Positions 49,625 to 64,000 of a stretch of 64,000 bases of DNA are shown one piece after another. The notes beneath the pieces were generated by a model, which saw only the letters and a list, made by a program, of their open reading frames with translations, searched no databases and was not told the origin of the DNA. Made by a program: the position numbers and the translations under genes. Each line of letters starts with the position of its first letter. The stretch's first letter is position 1. This stretch comes from Chaenocephalus aceratus (taxonomy: Eukaryota > Chordata > Actinopteri > Perciformes > Channichthyidae): positions 28,434 to 92,433 of the forward strand of contig JAMFTG010000563.1 in assembly GCA_023974075.1 (NCBI GenBank). Reading direction: 5' to 3'.

Positions 49625-50176
49625 TTTGACAGTTCTGGGGGCGGGACACCGGGCTAATGAACATGTATTAAAAAATATTGCAGTCCCTAATCTTTCTACG
49701 TACCCCCTGCAATGCTTCTCAAATACCAGGGATACCCTTACCCCCAGCATCAGCTGACGTGAGGAACATTCGGTGAATATTGAGTATTGACTTTAAACGT
49801 TACTATTGTTCGTAAGCTTTTGGTGTGGGCTCTCCATTCTCACGCACATATCTGTTTCCAGGTGCCATTAATATGCGATGGTGTATTGTTATAACTCATG
49901 GGGCCAGATTTTTAAGGCTCAGTTTCAGACATTGTGAAATGACTTTGGTTTGATTGTATATATTTTATGCATGTAGATTTCTTTCTGCTGCTAACTCAGA
50001 TCTTCACATATTAGGTTTCTGTTTCTGTTATTTTGAGAATGCTTTTTGTTTGTGTGTCTCCAATAAGTGCTGTATGAACTCTTGTGTGTCACTGTGATCA
50101 TTTCTCACTGATTTCTTTCCCATCTCTAATGTAGGGGACACATATATGTGTTTGTGTATATCATATCAGCTTGTTC
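49625..50176. other. Unique spacer, nothing recognised
   Basis: No gene or clear repeat. Confidence 0.5.
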
Positions 50177-50184
50177 CTTTAAAG

Positions 50185-50703
50185 CAGGGGTGTCAAACTC
50201 AAGGCCCGGGGGCCAAATCCGGCCCGCGACTTCATTTTATGTGGCCCCACAAGAGCTTGCAAAAAATATGATTTTATGATACGGTTACATGCTACTTTAC
50301 AGAGGCACGTTGCCCATAAACTACATGTCCCACAATGCATCTGAAATTTGACTTTTCTTTTTTTAAATGTCACTTTTTTTCCAAAATGTCACTTTTATTT
50401 TTTTATTTTTACTTGTTTTCCAGAATGTGGATTTTCTTTTTAAATCATTTTGTGACATTCTCACTGAAGAGACTTGCAATTATTTGCCCTAGACTTCTGC
50501 TTTCAGACGTAGTTAATTATGAAGGTATTACCCTATCCGATAATAATCCAATGCAGAGCAATAATGTAATATATAATACATTATTTTATATATGTTAAAT
50601 ATTTATCTATGTATTTTTATATAGTCTTAAAGTTACAACCGGCCCTTTGAGTGCAACCATAATGCAAATGTGGCCCGTGATGAAATTGAGTTTGACACCC
50701 TTG
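50185..50703. mobile_element. hAT-type element (caggggtgtcaaactc family) with intact target duplication
   Basis: It starts CAGGGGTGTCAAACTCAAGG and ends GAGTTTGACACCCTTG. Exact 8-bp duplications CTTTAAAG lie at 50177-50184 and 50704-50711. At 519 bp it is the most complete copy in the window. Confidence 0.93.
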
Positions 50704-50717
50704 CTTTAAAGTATTAC

Positions 50718-50768
50718 AATGATAAAAGTGTTAGAGACTAGAATCTAGTCTCTAACACTTTTATCATT
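50718..50768. repeat. Perfect 51-bp palindrome (25-bp arms, 1-base centre)
   Basis: The left arm aatgataaaagtgttagag continues actaga; the right arm is its exact complement around A at 50743. It lies 6 bp past the hAT target duplication. Confidence 0.97.
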
Positions 50769-52140
50769 TTAATATTTTAACTTTATGACCATTTTCATAT
50801 CAATCCAGTCAATATAACTCCCATTTCAATCTTAAGCACTTTTCACCATCCAGTCTCAGGTCATGCTTACATAAGTGTATGATTCATATCAAAACATAAG
50901 CGTGTGTTATTAGCAGCTGTATTTTACTTTGTATCCATCACGCGCACACTTCAATCTTCGTGGTGATCTACAGCAACGGCCCCCAACAATACAAACAGAG
51001 ACAATGAGAAACTTGTGTGACTGAGTTTGGGATTTCTGACCGAGAAGCCAGAGGAATGTGTTGCTCTGCTGTGTTGAGAGCACTTTGAAACGCTCCCATT
51101 AAAAGCCTCATTGTTTCTGTGAACGTGACGCTAATTGGACTTACCATGTGAGAGGCGGAGCTGCTGAATCCTGCGGCCGTTAATTTGAAGAGTCACAGCT
51201 GGCTACTCGTGTGTGCCTCTGCCCGTTCGGCCTGCTTCAAAACACCCGCTAATTTCGCTGTGTTGAAAAGCCACACAGTATGGGCAAAAAAGAGCGATCC
51301 TAAAATTAGCATGAAAAAGATCGTCGTGTACTTTCCAAGCCAAATGTACGCATACAAATAACGCTAATTTAAAAAGGCGTATTCCGTGCCAAAAAGCAAT
51401 CAGGACGGACCCTGAACAAAAGATCACAGACTAAAAGAGATGTTTAAAATGTCAAGTTAAATATTTTAATTGGGACGGACAGAGGAGGGAGGAATCAGAA
51501 ACGTTTCATGGTTCAAAACAACACTTTCTGACTTCCCCTCTGACAGCCGAGCACACACTGCTGCCTGGAGCCCACAGGAAAACTCCCTCCTTTTAATTAG
51601 ACCAGCTCACCAGATTAGGCCTCATTAGGCTGCAGCAGCAATGCAGCTAAACCCATGCAGGCCTCCAGCGCATCCCACTTTAATTGCTTCTGTAATGGCT
51701 TCGACTCAGGCCTTTGAAATCCCATTCCTGTGGGTAATCAGCCATGTTTGTCTGCGATCCACAAGCATCTCTTACTTACTCCTCAGCCTGCATCGGCTAC
51801 CTGTAACTTGTTGTTGATACACAGTCTACTGTAACACACTCATCACATGACAGAAAATAAAGGTAAATGGCTAAATGTTCTTTCAAGAGGAATTAGCATT
51901 GATCCACACACTTGATTGCAACATGAAAATACACCACAAGGACACTTTAACATATCTTCTTAATCTTCCTTCACACAAACTTGATACCACAATAAACATT
52001 TGGCATGTAAAGAAACATCAATGCTGCTTTAGCTTCATGAGATGTATCTTTGCCAACACGCAAGGCCCAGCAGTACGCATGATATAGCATCAACAGCTGA
52101 AGAAGAGAAGGAAGACCTCGAAGAAGAAATAACAAATTAT
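50769..52140. promoter_or_regulatory. Unique region with candidate regulatory blocks
   Basis: The segment 51580-51770 (cttttaattagaccagctc, gattaggcctcattaggctg, cactttaattgcttctg) resembles a conserved non-coding element, and 51110-51400 is also unique. No coding exon was recognised. Confidence 0.33.
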
Positions 52141-52164
52141 ATTCTTGTGTAATTCTTAGGGAGG

Positions 52165-52915
52165 GTTAAACTTCCAGGCCCTAAACAACCGAAGCTTAGA
52201 AATTATACCAAATCCAGAAACTGTAAAATGTGGAATCATAGAGAGGCTAAGCCCCTCCCTTTCCGGGGGAGCTCCATGGGACCTTATTTCGGAAAAAGTA
52301 TGTATTGAAGTCGATGGAGAGAGAAAGATTATCTTTGAATTGTGCCACGAATTACACACATGATGTTTGTCAATCTAAAAGATAATTTTGCAAGTAAAAA
52401 AAATTAAAAAGTGTCGTAAAACTGTAATGTAACACTTCTTTTTGTGAAACCGCTCAATGAACTACATCTCCCACCTCGCACCACACACCCAGACGGCCGC
52501 CACGTTGAAACATTTCACTCCTTTCTTTCAGAACGAGGCGGAAGAAGTATTAAAAGAGGAGAAAATCACTCCAAGTCTGGGCACGTTGAGAGCTGCACAC
52601 ACACAAGGGGAGTGAGTCGGTTCCGTGAGAGCCAGCATGCGGGACCGGGACTCTGGGATTTGTAGTCTTTCTAGTTGCGTATTTTTCATCGTCTTATATT
52701 TCAACAGTTTTACGACAAACTGTGACTTTTTTGACATGGAAATTATTTTTTAAATTGACAAACATCATGTGTGTAATTTGTGGCACAATTCAAACGGGAT
52801 CGAGAGATAATCTTTCTCTCCCCATCGACTTCAATACATACTTTTTCCGAAATAAGGTCCCATGGGTCGGAAGTAGATGGGCGGGACTTCGCCTCTCCAT
52901 AGGCCTTTTGGGAGA
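52165..52915. repeat. Inverted repeat (arms about 190 bp, loop about 270 bp)
   Basis: 52240-52425 (gaccttatttcggaaaaag, cacacatgatgtttgtcaat) is the approximate reverse complement of 52700-52890. The loop has its own short mirrored ends (gaactacatctccca / tgggatttgtagtc). It is likely a fold-back MITE with a nested element. Confidence 0.85.
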
Positions 52916-53395
52916 TGTCAAACATTAAAATGCAAGTGAGAATCCCAACTGTCAGAGACCTTGTTTTAAAGAGCTTGTGGCACGCTACATTGAGAGGTGC
53001 TCTTTGGGCCTCGAGGAAGATGGCCAGAAGATCCTTGGAAGATGCAGGTATTTCTCATCACGATTCAGGCCATTTTGGCTTCATGCGCCACGAATGGTGT
53101 ATCCAGTTCTCTTTAAACATGAGGAGATGGACCCAGGATGGACCCAGGAAACCACTGATCACGTATCAAACATTTGACCAAAACCAAACCGTTCACTTGT
53201 GTGGTCAATTTTGTAGCATTCCTAAATTGCAAGACGTAGGTAACGTAAAGGTGTAATTCATATCATGTTATTATTCCATACACAACTTGCATATTTCATG
53301 GACACTGGGTGTAGATTCCCAGTTAGCATCATGGCTAACCTCAGAGTTAGCCGAAGGGTCAAAAGTTAGTAAAATAATTCACAACCATAAAATTT
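52916..53395. other. Spacer downstream of lmo4
   Basis: A plus-strand frame of 113 codons (52915-53256) has no recognised match and is probably chance. No other signal. Confidence 0.4.
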
Positions 53396-53399
53396 CTTT

Positions 53400-54760
53400 T
53401 TGGGAAAAGCAATACTTTTATTCTTCTGCATAAAAACGTCATCATTAAAACCTTAAACTTAAGTCACGCAACAAACAAACATATTGTAACCAAAACAGGA
53501 TTATTTTTTGTCGTTTCCAATACCAAAATAAGTAGTTCTGATTCACAAATGAACCGCGTGTTCGTCTGGAGAAAGTTAAGTGTCTGAAAAGACGACGATA
53601 AAGAAGTGAATTGTGGAGTTCGACTCTTAAACTGTCGCCATTTCTCATTTCGGGATTCTTTAGACGGGCCTTCACTCATGGCTCAATACAACACATTAAT
53701 AAGCGATTGCCCACGACTTTGACTTAAATTATACTTACGTACTGAGATAGAAAATCAAGTTTGGTCCAAATGTTGAACAAAAATTGAACAACATTTGAAA
53801 AAACAGAAAATCAGCTTCAGAAAATGCAAATTATTATGCGTTTATATTCATCACAATGCATTAAACTGTATTAATTGTATGAGGAATTCATTATTTTATC
53901 TCTTTTCCAGTTAGCATAGGGGAAGCAGGGAGACGGCAGAGTGAAATTCATCGGGATGAATCGCCTACTTCGCTCAAGGTTTCTCACAATCAAACGAATG
54001 GTCCATATTTACCGAAATATTGACTTTAATACAAGTTTAGTACACAAACTGTGACGGGATACATCAAGCTGCTTCTGTCCGAGACGGGAACCACAACATG
54101 GCGATTATCATCCTTCAACAAATCTGAATATTATTTGTTTAATATTTGAAAGACAATCAAACAGAGACATGTTGAAGGTATCTATGCAGATGTTTGTCCT
54201 CTTCACCTGTCGCTCAGAGTCTGCAGGGAAACATCCAGCAGCTGGAATCACCAGATCCATACTTTCTTTTCTTCACATCAAAAGAAACATGTTCAAACTA
54301 AGTGTGTGTGGTTTGTGGTGTTGGAGGTATATTCACCGTCTGAAATATACCCAGTGCTGTCAGTCGTCTCTCCTCCACTGTGATTGGTTAGCGGGTAAAC
54401 GTGAATGATTACGCTGGATTTCCAAATTGGATAATTGCACGGCAGTCCTCCTTTTTGCTCGTTAGCCATGCCACTTCTTATCAGTTATATTTCCACAGTT
54501 CACAATAGACAACAGTCTACATAAATTCCATCCATCCTCAGCGTCCTCGTCCTCGTGCACTTTGTCCAGATTTCTCTGCTCACGGTCCTCAGAGGAGACC
54601 AGTGTCTGTTTGGGATGTTGAAATCTAAATGAGTACGGCTTCATCCAGACTGTAGCGAGACAGTCCATCAGGCTGGAGGACAGGTAGAGGAAGGAGGTGA
54701 AGGAGAGACAAAGAATGAAGGTCGGGGAGAAGGCACACATTTGGTTGTTCCTCCTGATCC
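53400..54760 (-). terminator. lmo4: lmo4 3' UTR with poly(A) signal
   Basis: The minus strand continues without coding sense from the lmo4 stop. AATAAA (TTTATT on plus) at 53417-53422 would end a 3' UTR of about 1.35 kb. The extent is inferred from the signal. Confidence 0.6.
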
Positions 54761-57807
<3,047 letters not shown>

Positions 57808-57904
57808 CTGTAAGCAGAACAGAACCAGAACCAGAATACCGTTATTAGTCCCGACAGAGGGGACATTTACATTGTTAGAGCAGAAAAAGAGCCAAAGACA
57901 GCTT

Positions 57905-58475
57905 ACAGGTCCCCATCATGCTATTTTAGGCAACAGCGTAGGACTCAGATATATAAAAACATGTCGATGAAGTGTTTTGCTCAAAATACCAAACAGATCA
58001 TTCTAGCCATGCCTCATATCCCTCTATTTCACTTCCTGTTTCTAAAGTGCTGATTTGGGGATAAAGCTTTAAAGAGGAGGGTCTGAGCTCATGCGGGACC
58101 CGGCAGCTACCGTCTAAACTAAATGCTGCCGTGATGAAACGCCATATCATGGATTATCAAGGATCTGAAACAGTCTGGAGCTCAAAGGCTTTCTCTCTTG
58201 CCGGTTACACCACAAGGTGAGTTCCTTTCTACTTCCTGCTTCTTCACACACATGCTCTCCAGTACAGGTTAGCTCTGAGTGTTAGCGATGCTAATGTAAA
58301 CACCGACCATATTACGTCCAAAGCAGTCGGGCATTGTTTCTGATAGCAACGTTTCTGATTGGCCCGTGGGTCCACATTTCAGATGTGACGTCATATCGGA
58401 CGCAAATCTGGATCAGCTCCGTTGTTCCCCGTTTTTAGAGATTTGGGTACGGAGGAAAAGAGAGAGGGTTCTGAG
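57905..58475. mobile_element. TTAA-family element, copy E, truncated
   Basis: It shares the left end and middle of copy D (catatcatggattatcaagg, gtctaaactaaatgctgcc, cgtcatatcggacgcaaatc) but stops before the right terminus. Confidence 0.82.
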
Positions 58476-58824
58476 GAGAAACACACACGAGCCTGTTAGT
58501 TCAATGGCTGCTGCATCAACACCACTTCACCCCCAGCACATCGACACACTCCAAAGGAAGCACTTTGAGAGGGATCCTTTGTGGTGGGTGGGTGTTGTGT
58601 AAGTAAGAACAAGCCCACCACCACACTCCCCTTTCAATGTCACAGGGCTCAAACCCACGGCGCCTCACACTCGGGGACGTTTCACTTCTTGGGACGCATT
58701 TCGTTGTCCTCTGTGCAATGACAATAAAGTTTAATCTAATCAGAGACAGGAGGTCAATCGAACTAGATGCTGTTCTTTGCAAAGGAGCAATCTTCCAAGT
58801 CTACAATGAGTATTTATTTCGTAT

Positions 58825-59130
58825 AATAATAATATATTTAATTTATATAGCGCTTCTCATCTGCCAAGACAAATCTCGAAGTGCTTCACAACAAGGGATA
58901 CTGATACGCTTTGAGAGATTAAAAGACAAATAATTGTAATAATAAGAAATCAAAAAATAAAATATAAAAATAGAGTACAAAAATAAAAGTCGAGATAGCG
59001 ATAAAAATGGCAGTACTCCAGGTGTACCGTGCTCAAAGTTTATTCGAAGGCCTGCCGAAAGAAGAGGGTCTTAAGGCCGGTTTTGAAGACCTCGGTGGAA
59101 GGGGCAGATCTCATATCGTATCACTTTAAA
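58825..59130 (-). mobile_element. LINE C-terminal fragment, minus strand
   Basis: The plus strand reads tttatatagcgcttctcatc at its left; the minus strand encodes an FKTGLKTLFFRQAFE-type C-terminus near 59040-59090. Confidence 0.6.
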
Positions 59131-59540
59131 AGCCAACTTTAAATTGCCCAGTTGCAAACAACAGGAACCCAAACGGCCCTTCACGCAGATCCCTCGGAGC
59201 TGGATGAGACAGAGGGTTTGGCCGTGTGACATTTCAAGAGCTGGCCTTGTCCCTGATTAGCAAGAAGAACTTTACAAAAAGGCCATCTGATATTTAGCGT
59301 ATAATTCACAGCAAGATTTAAAAAGTTCAACACTTGATGCAGACAGCATTATCACAGCCCGAGGCCCACAGCGTCACCATGTCGTCCTGCGGCACCTGAG
59401 CACGCAGGTGTTCCTGTGAGCAACACGACTCAAAGCTCGTGTCCTTCGTCTGAACTCTCGAGTGTGAATAGAGTTCGTACGAAGAACAGCTCAGACATTC
59501 TTGTCAGCCTTAGCCCGTTGGGTTGCAGGTGAGATACAGT
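59131..59540. other. lmo4 intron, nothing recognised
   Basis: Unique sequence without a gene. Confidence 0.5.
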
Positions 59541-59544
59541 TTCA

Positions 59545-62500
59545 GGGCTACCTTGTTGCTGATTGGCTAATGGTTACACAAGACAACACATCCTTATGAC
59601 ATCATCAAGTGGCCAAAATCTGATCAGCTCATTTTCAGACAGGTTTTTATAGAAATGGATCAAAAAGAGAGAAAATCTTTGTTCCTGAAACTTTCAGAGT
59701 CTCTTTCCACAGAGGGGACACATGTTGATGAAGAAGAGACATGAAGAAGAGGGGACACATGTTGATGTAGAAGAGACATGAGGAAGAGGGGACACATGGT
59801 GATGTAGAAGAGACATGAAGAAGAGGGGACACATGTTGATGTAGAAGAGACATGAAGAAGAGGGGACACATGTTGATGTAGAAGAGACATGAAGAAGAGG
59901 GGACACATGTTGATGTAGAAGAGACATGAAGAAGAGGGGACACATGTTGATGTAGAAGAGACATGAAGAAGAGGGGACACATGTTGATGTAGAAGAGACA
60001 TGGAGAAGAGGGGACACATGTTGGTGTAGAAGAGACCTGGAGAAGAGGGGACACATGTTGATGTAGAAGAGACATGAGGAAGAGGGGACACATGTTGATG
60101 TAGAAGAGACATGGAGAAGAGGGGACACATGTTGATGTAGAAGAGACGTGAAGAAGAGGGGACACATGTTGATGTAGAAGAGACATGAAGAAGAGGGGAC
60201 ACATGTTGATGTAGAGGAGACATGAAAGAAGAGGGGACACATGTTGTGTGTCGAAGAGACATGAAGAAGAGGGGACCCATGTTGATGTAGAAGAGACATG
60301 GAGAAGAGGGGACACATGTTGATGTAGAGGAGACATGACGAAGAGGGGACACATGGTGATGTGGAAGAGACTGAAAGAAGAGGGGACACATGTTGATGTA
60401 GAAGAGACATGAAGAAGAGGGGACACATGTTGATGTGGAAGAGACATGAAGAAGAGGGGACACATGTTGATGTAGAAGAGACTGAAGAAGAGGGGACACA
60501 TGTTGATGTAAAGAGACATGAAGAAGAGGGGGACACATGTTGATGTAGAGAAGAGACATGAAGAAGAGGGGACACGTGTTGATGTAAAAGAGACATGAAG
60601 AAGAGGGGAACACGTGTTGATGTAAAAGAGACATGAAGAAGAGGGGACACATGGTGATGTAGAAGAGACATGAAGAAGAGGGGACACATGTTGATGTAGA
60701 AGAGACATGAAGAAGAGGGGACACATGTTGGTGTAGAAGAGACATGAAGAAGAGGGGACACATGTTGGTGTAGAAGAGACATGAAGAAGAGGGGACACAT
60801 GTTGATGTAGAAGAGACATGAAGAAGAGGGACACATGTTGGTGTAGAAGAGACATGGAGAAGAGGGGACACATGTTGATGTAGAAGAGACATGGAGAAGA
60901 GGGGACACATGTTGATGTAGAAGAGACGTGAAGAAGAGGGGACACATGTTGATGTGGAAGAGACATGAAGAAGAGGGGACACATGTTGATGTAGAAGAGA
61001 CATGAAGAAGAGGGGACACATGTTGATGTGGAAGAGACATGAAGAAGAGGGGACACATGTTGATGTAGAAGAGACATGAAGAAGAGGGGGACACATGTTG
61101 ATGTAAAAGAGACATGAAGAAGGAGGGGACACATGTTGATGTAGAAGAGACATGAAGAAGAGGGGACACGTGTTGATGTAAAAGAGACTGAAGAAGAGGG
61201 GACACGTGTTTGATGTAAAAGAGACATGAAGAAGAGGGGACACATGGTGATGTAGAAGAGACATGAAGAAGAGGGGACACATGTTGATGTAGAAGAGACA
61301 TGAAGAAGAGGGGACACATGTTGGTGTAGAAGAGACATGAAGAAGAGGGGACACATGTTGATGTAGAAGAGACATGAAGAAGAGGGGACACATGTTGGTT
61401 GTAGAAGAGACATGGAGAAGAGGGGACACATGTTGATGTAGAAGAGACATGGAGAAGAGGGGACACATGTTGATGTAGAAGAGACGTGAAGAAGAGGGGA
61501 CACATGTTGATGTAGAAGAGACGTGAAGAAGAGGGGACACATGTTGATGTAGAAGAGACATGAAGAAGAGCGGACCTTGGTGATGTAGAAGAGACATGGA
61601 GAAGAGGGGACACATGTTGATGTAGAAGAGACATGAAGAAGAGGGGACACATGTTGATGTAGAAGAGGACATTGAGTAAGAGGGGACACATGTTGATGTA
61701 GAATAGACATGAAGAAGAGGGACACATGTTGATGTAGAAGAGACATGAAGAAGAGGGGACACATGTTGATGTAGAAGAGACGTGAAGAAGAGGGGACACA
61801 TGTTGATGTAGAAGAGACGTGAAGAAGAGGGGACACGTGATGTAGAAGAGACATGGAGAAGAGGGGGACACGTGTTGATGTAGAAGAGACATGGAGAAGA
61901 GGGACACATGTTGATGTAGAAGAGACATGGAGAAGAGGGGACACATGTTGATGTAGAAGAGACATGAAGAAGAGGGGACACATGCTGATGTAGAAGAGAC
62001 ATGAAGAAGAGGGACACATGTTGATGTAGAAGAGACATGGAGAAGAGGGACACATGTTGATGTAGAAGAGACATGAAGAAGAGGGGACACATGTTGATGT
62101 AGAAGAGACATGAAGAAGAGGGGACACATGTTGATGTAGAAGAGACATGAAAAGAGGGGACACATGTTGATGTAGAGAGACATGAAGAAGAGGGGACACA
62201 TGTTGATGTAGAAGATACATGAAGAAGAGGGGACACATGTTGATGTAGAAGAGACGTGAAGAAGAGGGGACACATGTTGATGTAGAAGAGACATGAAGAA
62301 GAGGGAGGACACATGTTGATGTAAGAAGAGACATGAAGAAGAGGGGACACATGTTGATGTAGAAAGAGACATGAAGAAGAGGGGACACTGTTGATGTAGA
62401 ACCGACATGGAGAAGAGGGGACACATGTTGATGTAGAAGAGACATGGAGAAGAGGGGACACATGTTGATGAAGAAGAGGGGACACATGTTGATGTAGAAG

Positions 62501-62640
62501 AGACGTGAAGAAGAGGGACACATGTTGATGTAGAAGCGACATGAAGAAGAGGGGACACTTGGTGATGTAGAAGAGACATGGAGAAGAGGGGACACATGTT
62601 GATGTAGAAGAGACATGAAGAAGAGGATGTTGTACATTAG
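59545..62640. mobile_element. TTAA-family element, copy F, with hugely expanded 37-bp minisatellite
   Basis: 59545-59712 is nearly identical to 8330-8490 of copy B. It is followed by about 79 units of the 37-bp repeat (59713-62628) and a decayed right end (gttgtacattaggtgacctc). Units at the left edge are near-perfect; many central units have 1-2-bp indels or gatggag, acgtgaag and ggtgtag variants. Confidence 0.92.
59713..62628. repeat. 37-bp minisatellite, about 79 units, locus 2
   Basis: Same unit as at 8485-8782. The minus strand is open in all three frames over nearly 3 kb (about 1006, 967 and 960 codons) because the unit contains no stop trinucleotide in any frame, so indels do no harm. 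The three frames are frame-shifted readings of the same repeat and none is a gene. Confidence 0.96.
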
Positions 62641-63014
62641 GTGACCTCTTGTAACCATGACAAGCACCTGAAACTCCAGCAGGTGGACGTCATGGCTACA
62701 GCTCCGGTGAAACTGATGCTCTCTGCCTCCATCCCTCAGCGAGTGCGCAGAGTAATGAATGTGTTATCTTAATCCAAACAGTCATTTAATGAGAGTGCCT
62801 GAGAGGATTCTGTTCTCCTTAATGAACCCACCAGACACAGACACACACACACACACACAAGCACACACGCACACACACACACACGCACACACACACACAC
62901 ACACCACACACACACACCTCTTAAGGCTCAGTTACAGCTTTACTGACATTGGGTCTGACTCAAGCTGCTATACGTCTTCTGCATCTCTAATACCAGCGTC
63001 AAATGTTTTAAGCC
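62641..63014. other. lmo4 intron with (CA)n
   Basis: A CA array with cgca and agca interruptions at 62837-62918. Otherwise unique. Confidence 0.7.
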
Positions 63015-63612
63015 GGCAATGAGGCCACGTTTCCACGGAGACACAACGGGTTGTATCCTCTATAGTTCTCTGTCGTCCACACGAGGCCGTAACGGAACCG
63101 CGGATACGGAGCCCTCAAACGGTTAACGGCTCTCAAGGTGGGTAGATGTGCGGAGGAAACGCTCTGGGGGGCCAAACGGCTCCGCGTGTACGTCCTATAT
63201 GATAGTTTCCTGATAACGACGACGCCGTAGCCCCGCCTCTCCCGCCATAGCCCCGCCTCTCCCGCGTCACCCGCGTCATTGCTGAAGCATGGTCAGTCGC
63301 TTCTGTCTGCTACTGACCATGCCACAGATGTTAGTGCAAAATCTACAGCTCCTCTACCACAACCATCAACAACAAGTGGACATGGAGAACTACATGTTTG
63401 AAACCATGGCAACCATGCTCGGGGTTTCTTCTCGCTGCTTTTGGGGTATTTGTGGCGGAAGTACAGCGCCACTTACAGGCCCGGCACATGCACTACGGCG
63501 TCTCCACGGTCTCGTGTGGACAGACGCGTTTCTTGAGCCGATACCGTGGTGACGGAAGACTTTTCGATATCGACTAAGTTCGTTTTTCGTATCCGTGTAA
63601 AACATGGCCTAA
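63015..63612. mobile_element. MITE with ggccacgttt termini
   Basis: The left end aggccacgtttccacggag mirrors the right end cgtgtaaaacatggcct. The interior is CpG-rich with a direct repeat (agccccgcctctcccgc at 63233 and 63251). No transposase. Confidence 0.65.
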
Positions 63613-64000
63613 GAGCGCTATACTCAGGTTTCCTTTTTAATCATCAGCTACCGCTATCACTTTAATCCTTTCCACACATGACACAGGGCTACATAAACAG
63701 AGTCTAAGTGGCAGGTCAACAACTTAAAGCCCTCGACTGGCTCAGCACACAGATGAAATAGCTACACCAATACACAAACACAAATATTTGACAAGTTTTA
63801 CTTCCACTTAGCCAGCAAATTCAGAAGAACCATGGATGCAAAACTGCTTATTAACATGTGTTGGGATTCCTGTCAACCTCGGTCAGGGATTTTAATTTCT
63901 GTATGTCTCTGAAGTGCGCTACACTCTTTACACTTAGGGTCAGTTATTATACTCTATTAATATCAATGATCATTAATATGTAATTACCAGACTTGCTCAT
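63613..64000. other. lmo4 intron, right edge, nothing recognised
   Basis: Unique AT-rich sequence. Confidence 0.5.

Noticed and set aside
52915..53256. 113-aa plus-strand frame downstream of lmo4
   Set aside because: It starts inside the inverted repeat, has no recognised domain and no splice context.
59647..62667. Very long minus-strand open frames (about 1000 aa) as a repetitive protein gene
   Set aside because: All three frames are open at once because of the 37-bp unit; there is no start context, splice signal or non-repeat domain.

Overview
This is eukaryotic nuclear DNA, almost certainly from a ray-finned (teleost) fish. Genes are split by GT-AG introns, the coding exons are close to vertebrate proteins, and the rest is full of typical fish repeats: L2-like LINEs, hAT and TTAA-flanked non-autonomous transposons, long (AC)n arrays and minisatellites. 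The species cannot be read from the sequence.

Gene layout. (1) 1809-7977, plus: the ligand-binding-domain exons of an NR5A nuclear receptor (steroidogenic factor 1 / FTZ-F1 group); its DNA-binding exons lie left of the window. (2) 11390-18944, plus: complete psmb7, the proteasome subunit beta-7 (trypsin-like activity), 8 exons, 277 aa. (3) 19950-27680, plus: complete cdk9, the P-TEFb kinase, 8 exons, 397 aa. (4) About 28.3-53.4 kb: no gene recognised. This stretch mixes repeats with unique, AT-rich, homeodomain-motif-rich segments that look like a regulatory desert. (5) 53400-57807, minus: the last three exons of lmo4, a LIM-only transcription cofactor; its first coding exons lie right of the window. 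NR5A1 next to PSMB7 is an ancestral vertebrate neighbourhood. The genes have unrelated jobs (steroidogenic transcription, proteolysis, transcription elongation, LIM-complex assembly) and there is no operon-like logic.

Repeats dominate. A 30-bp minisatellite (about 41 units) has grown out of the psmb7 exon 3/intron 3 junction and carries a copy of the 5' splice site in nearly every unit. A 37-bp minisatellite occurs at two loci 51 kb apart (about 8 and about 79 units) inside copies of the same TTAA-flanked element; it is stop-free in all three minus frames and so mimics proteins of about 1000 aa. Other arrays have 57-bp units (cdk9 intron 6), 23-bp units (29.5-30.4 kb) and 33-bp units (inside a dispersed fish repeat). 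Dinucleotide arrays of about 300 bp lie at 20247, 28948 and 56203; the first begins 8 bp from a cdk9 splice donor. Fold-back structures occur at 38.2-40.6 kb, 44.6-45.1 kb, 50.7 kb and 52.2-52.9 kb.

No new protein-coding system was found. The most unusual signals are the splice-donor minisatellite in psmb7, the element-borne 37-bp minisatellite, the inverted transposon pair around cdk9 exons 5-7, the promoter element shared by psmb7 and cdk9, and CTCF-like motifs around cdk9 and the lmo4 desert. Copy counts and exon borders were worked out by eye.
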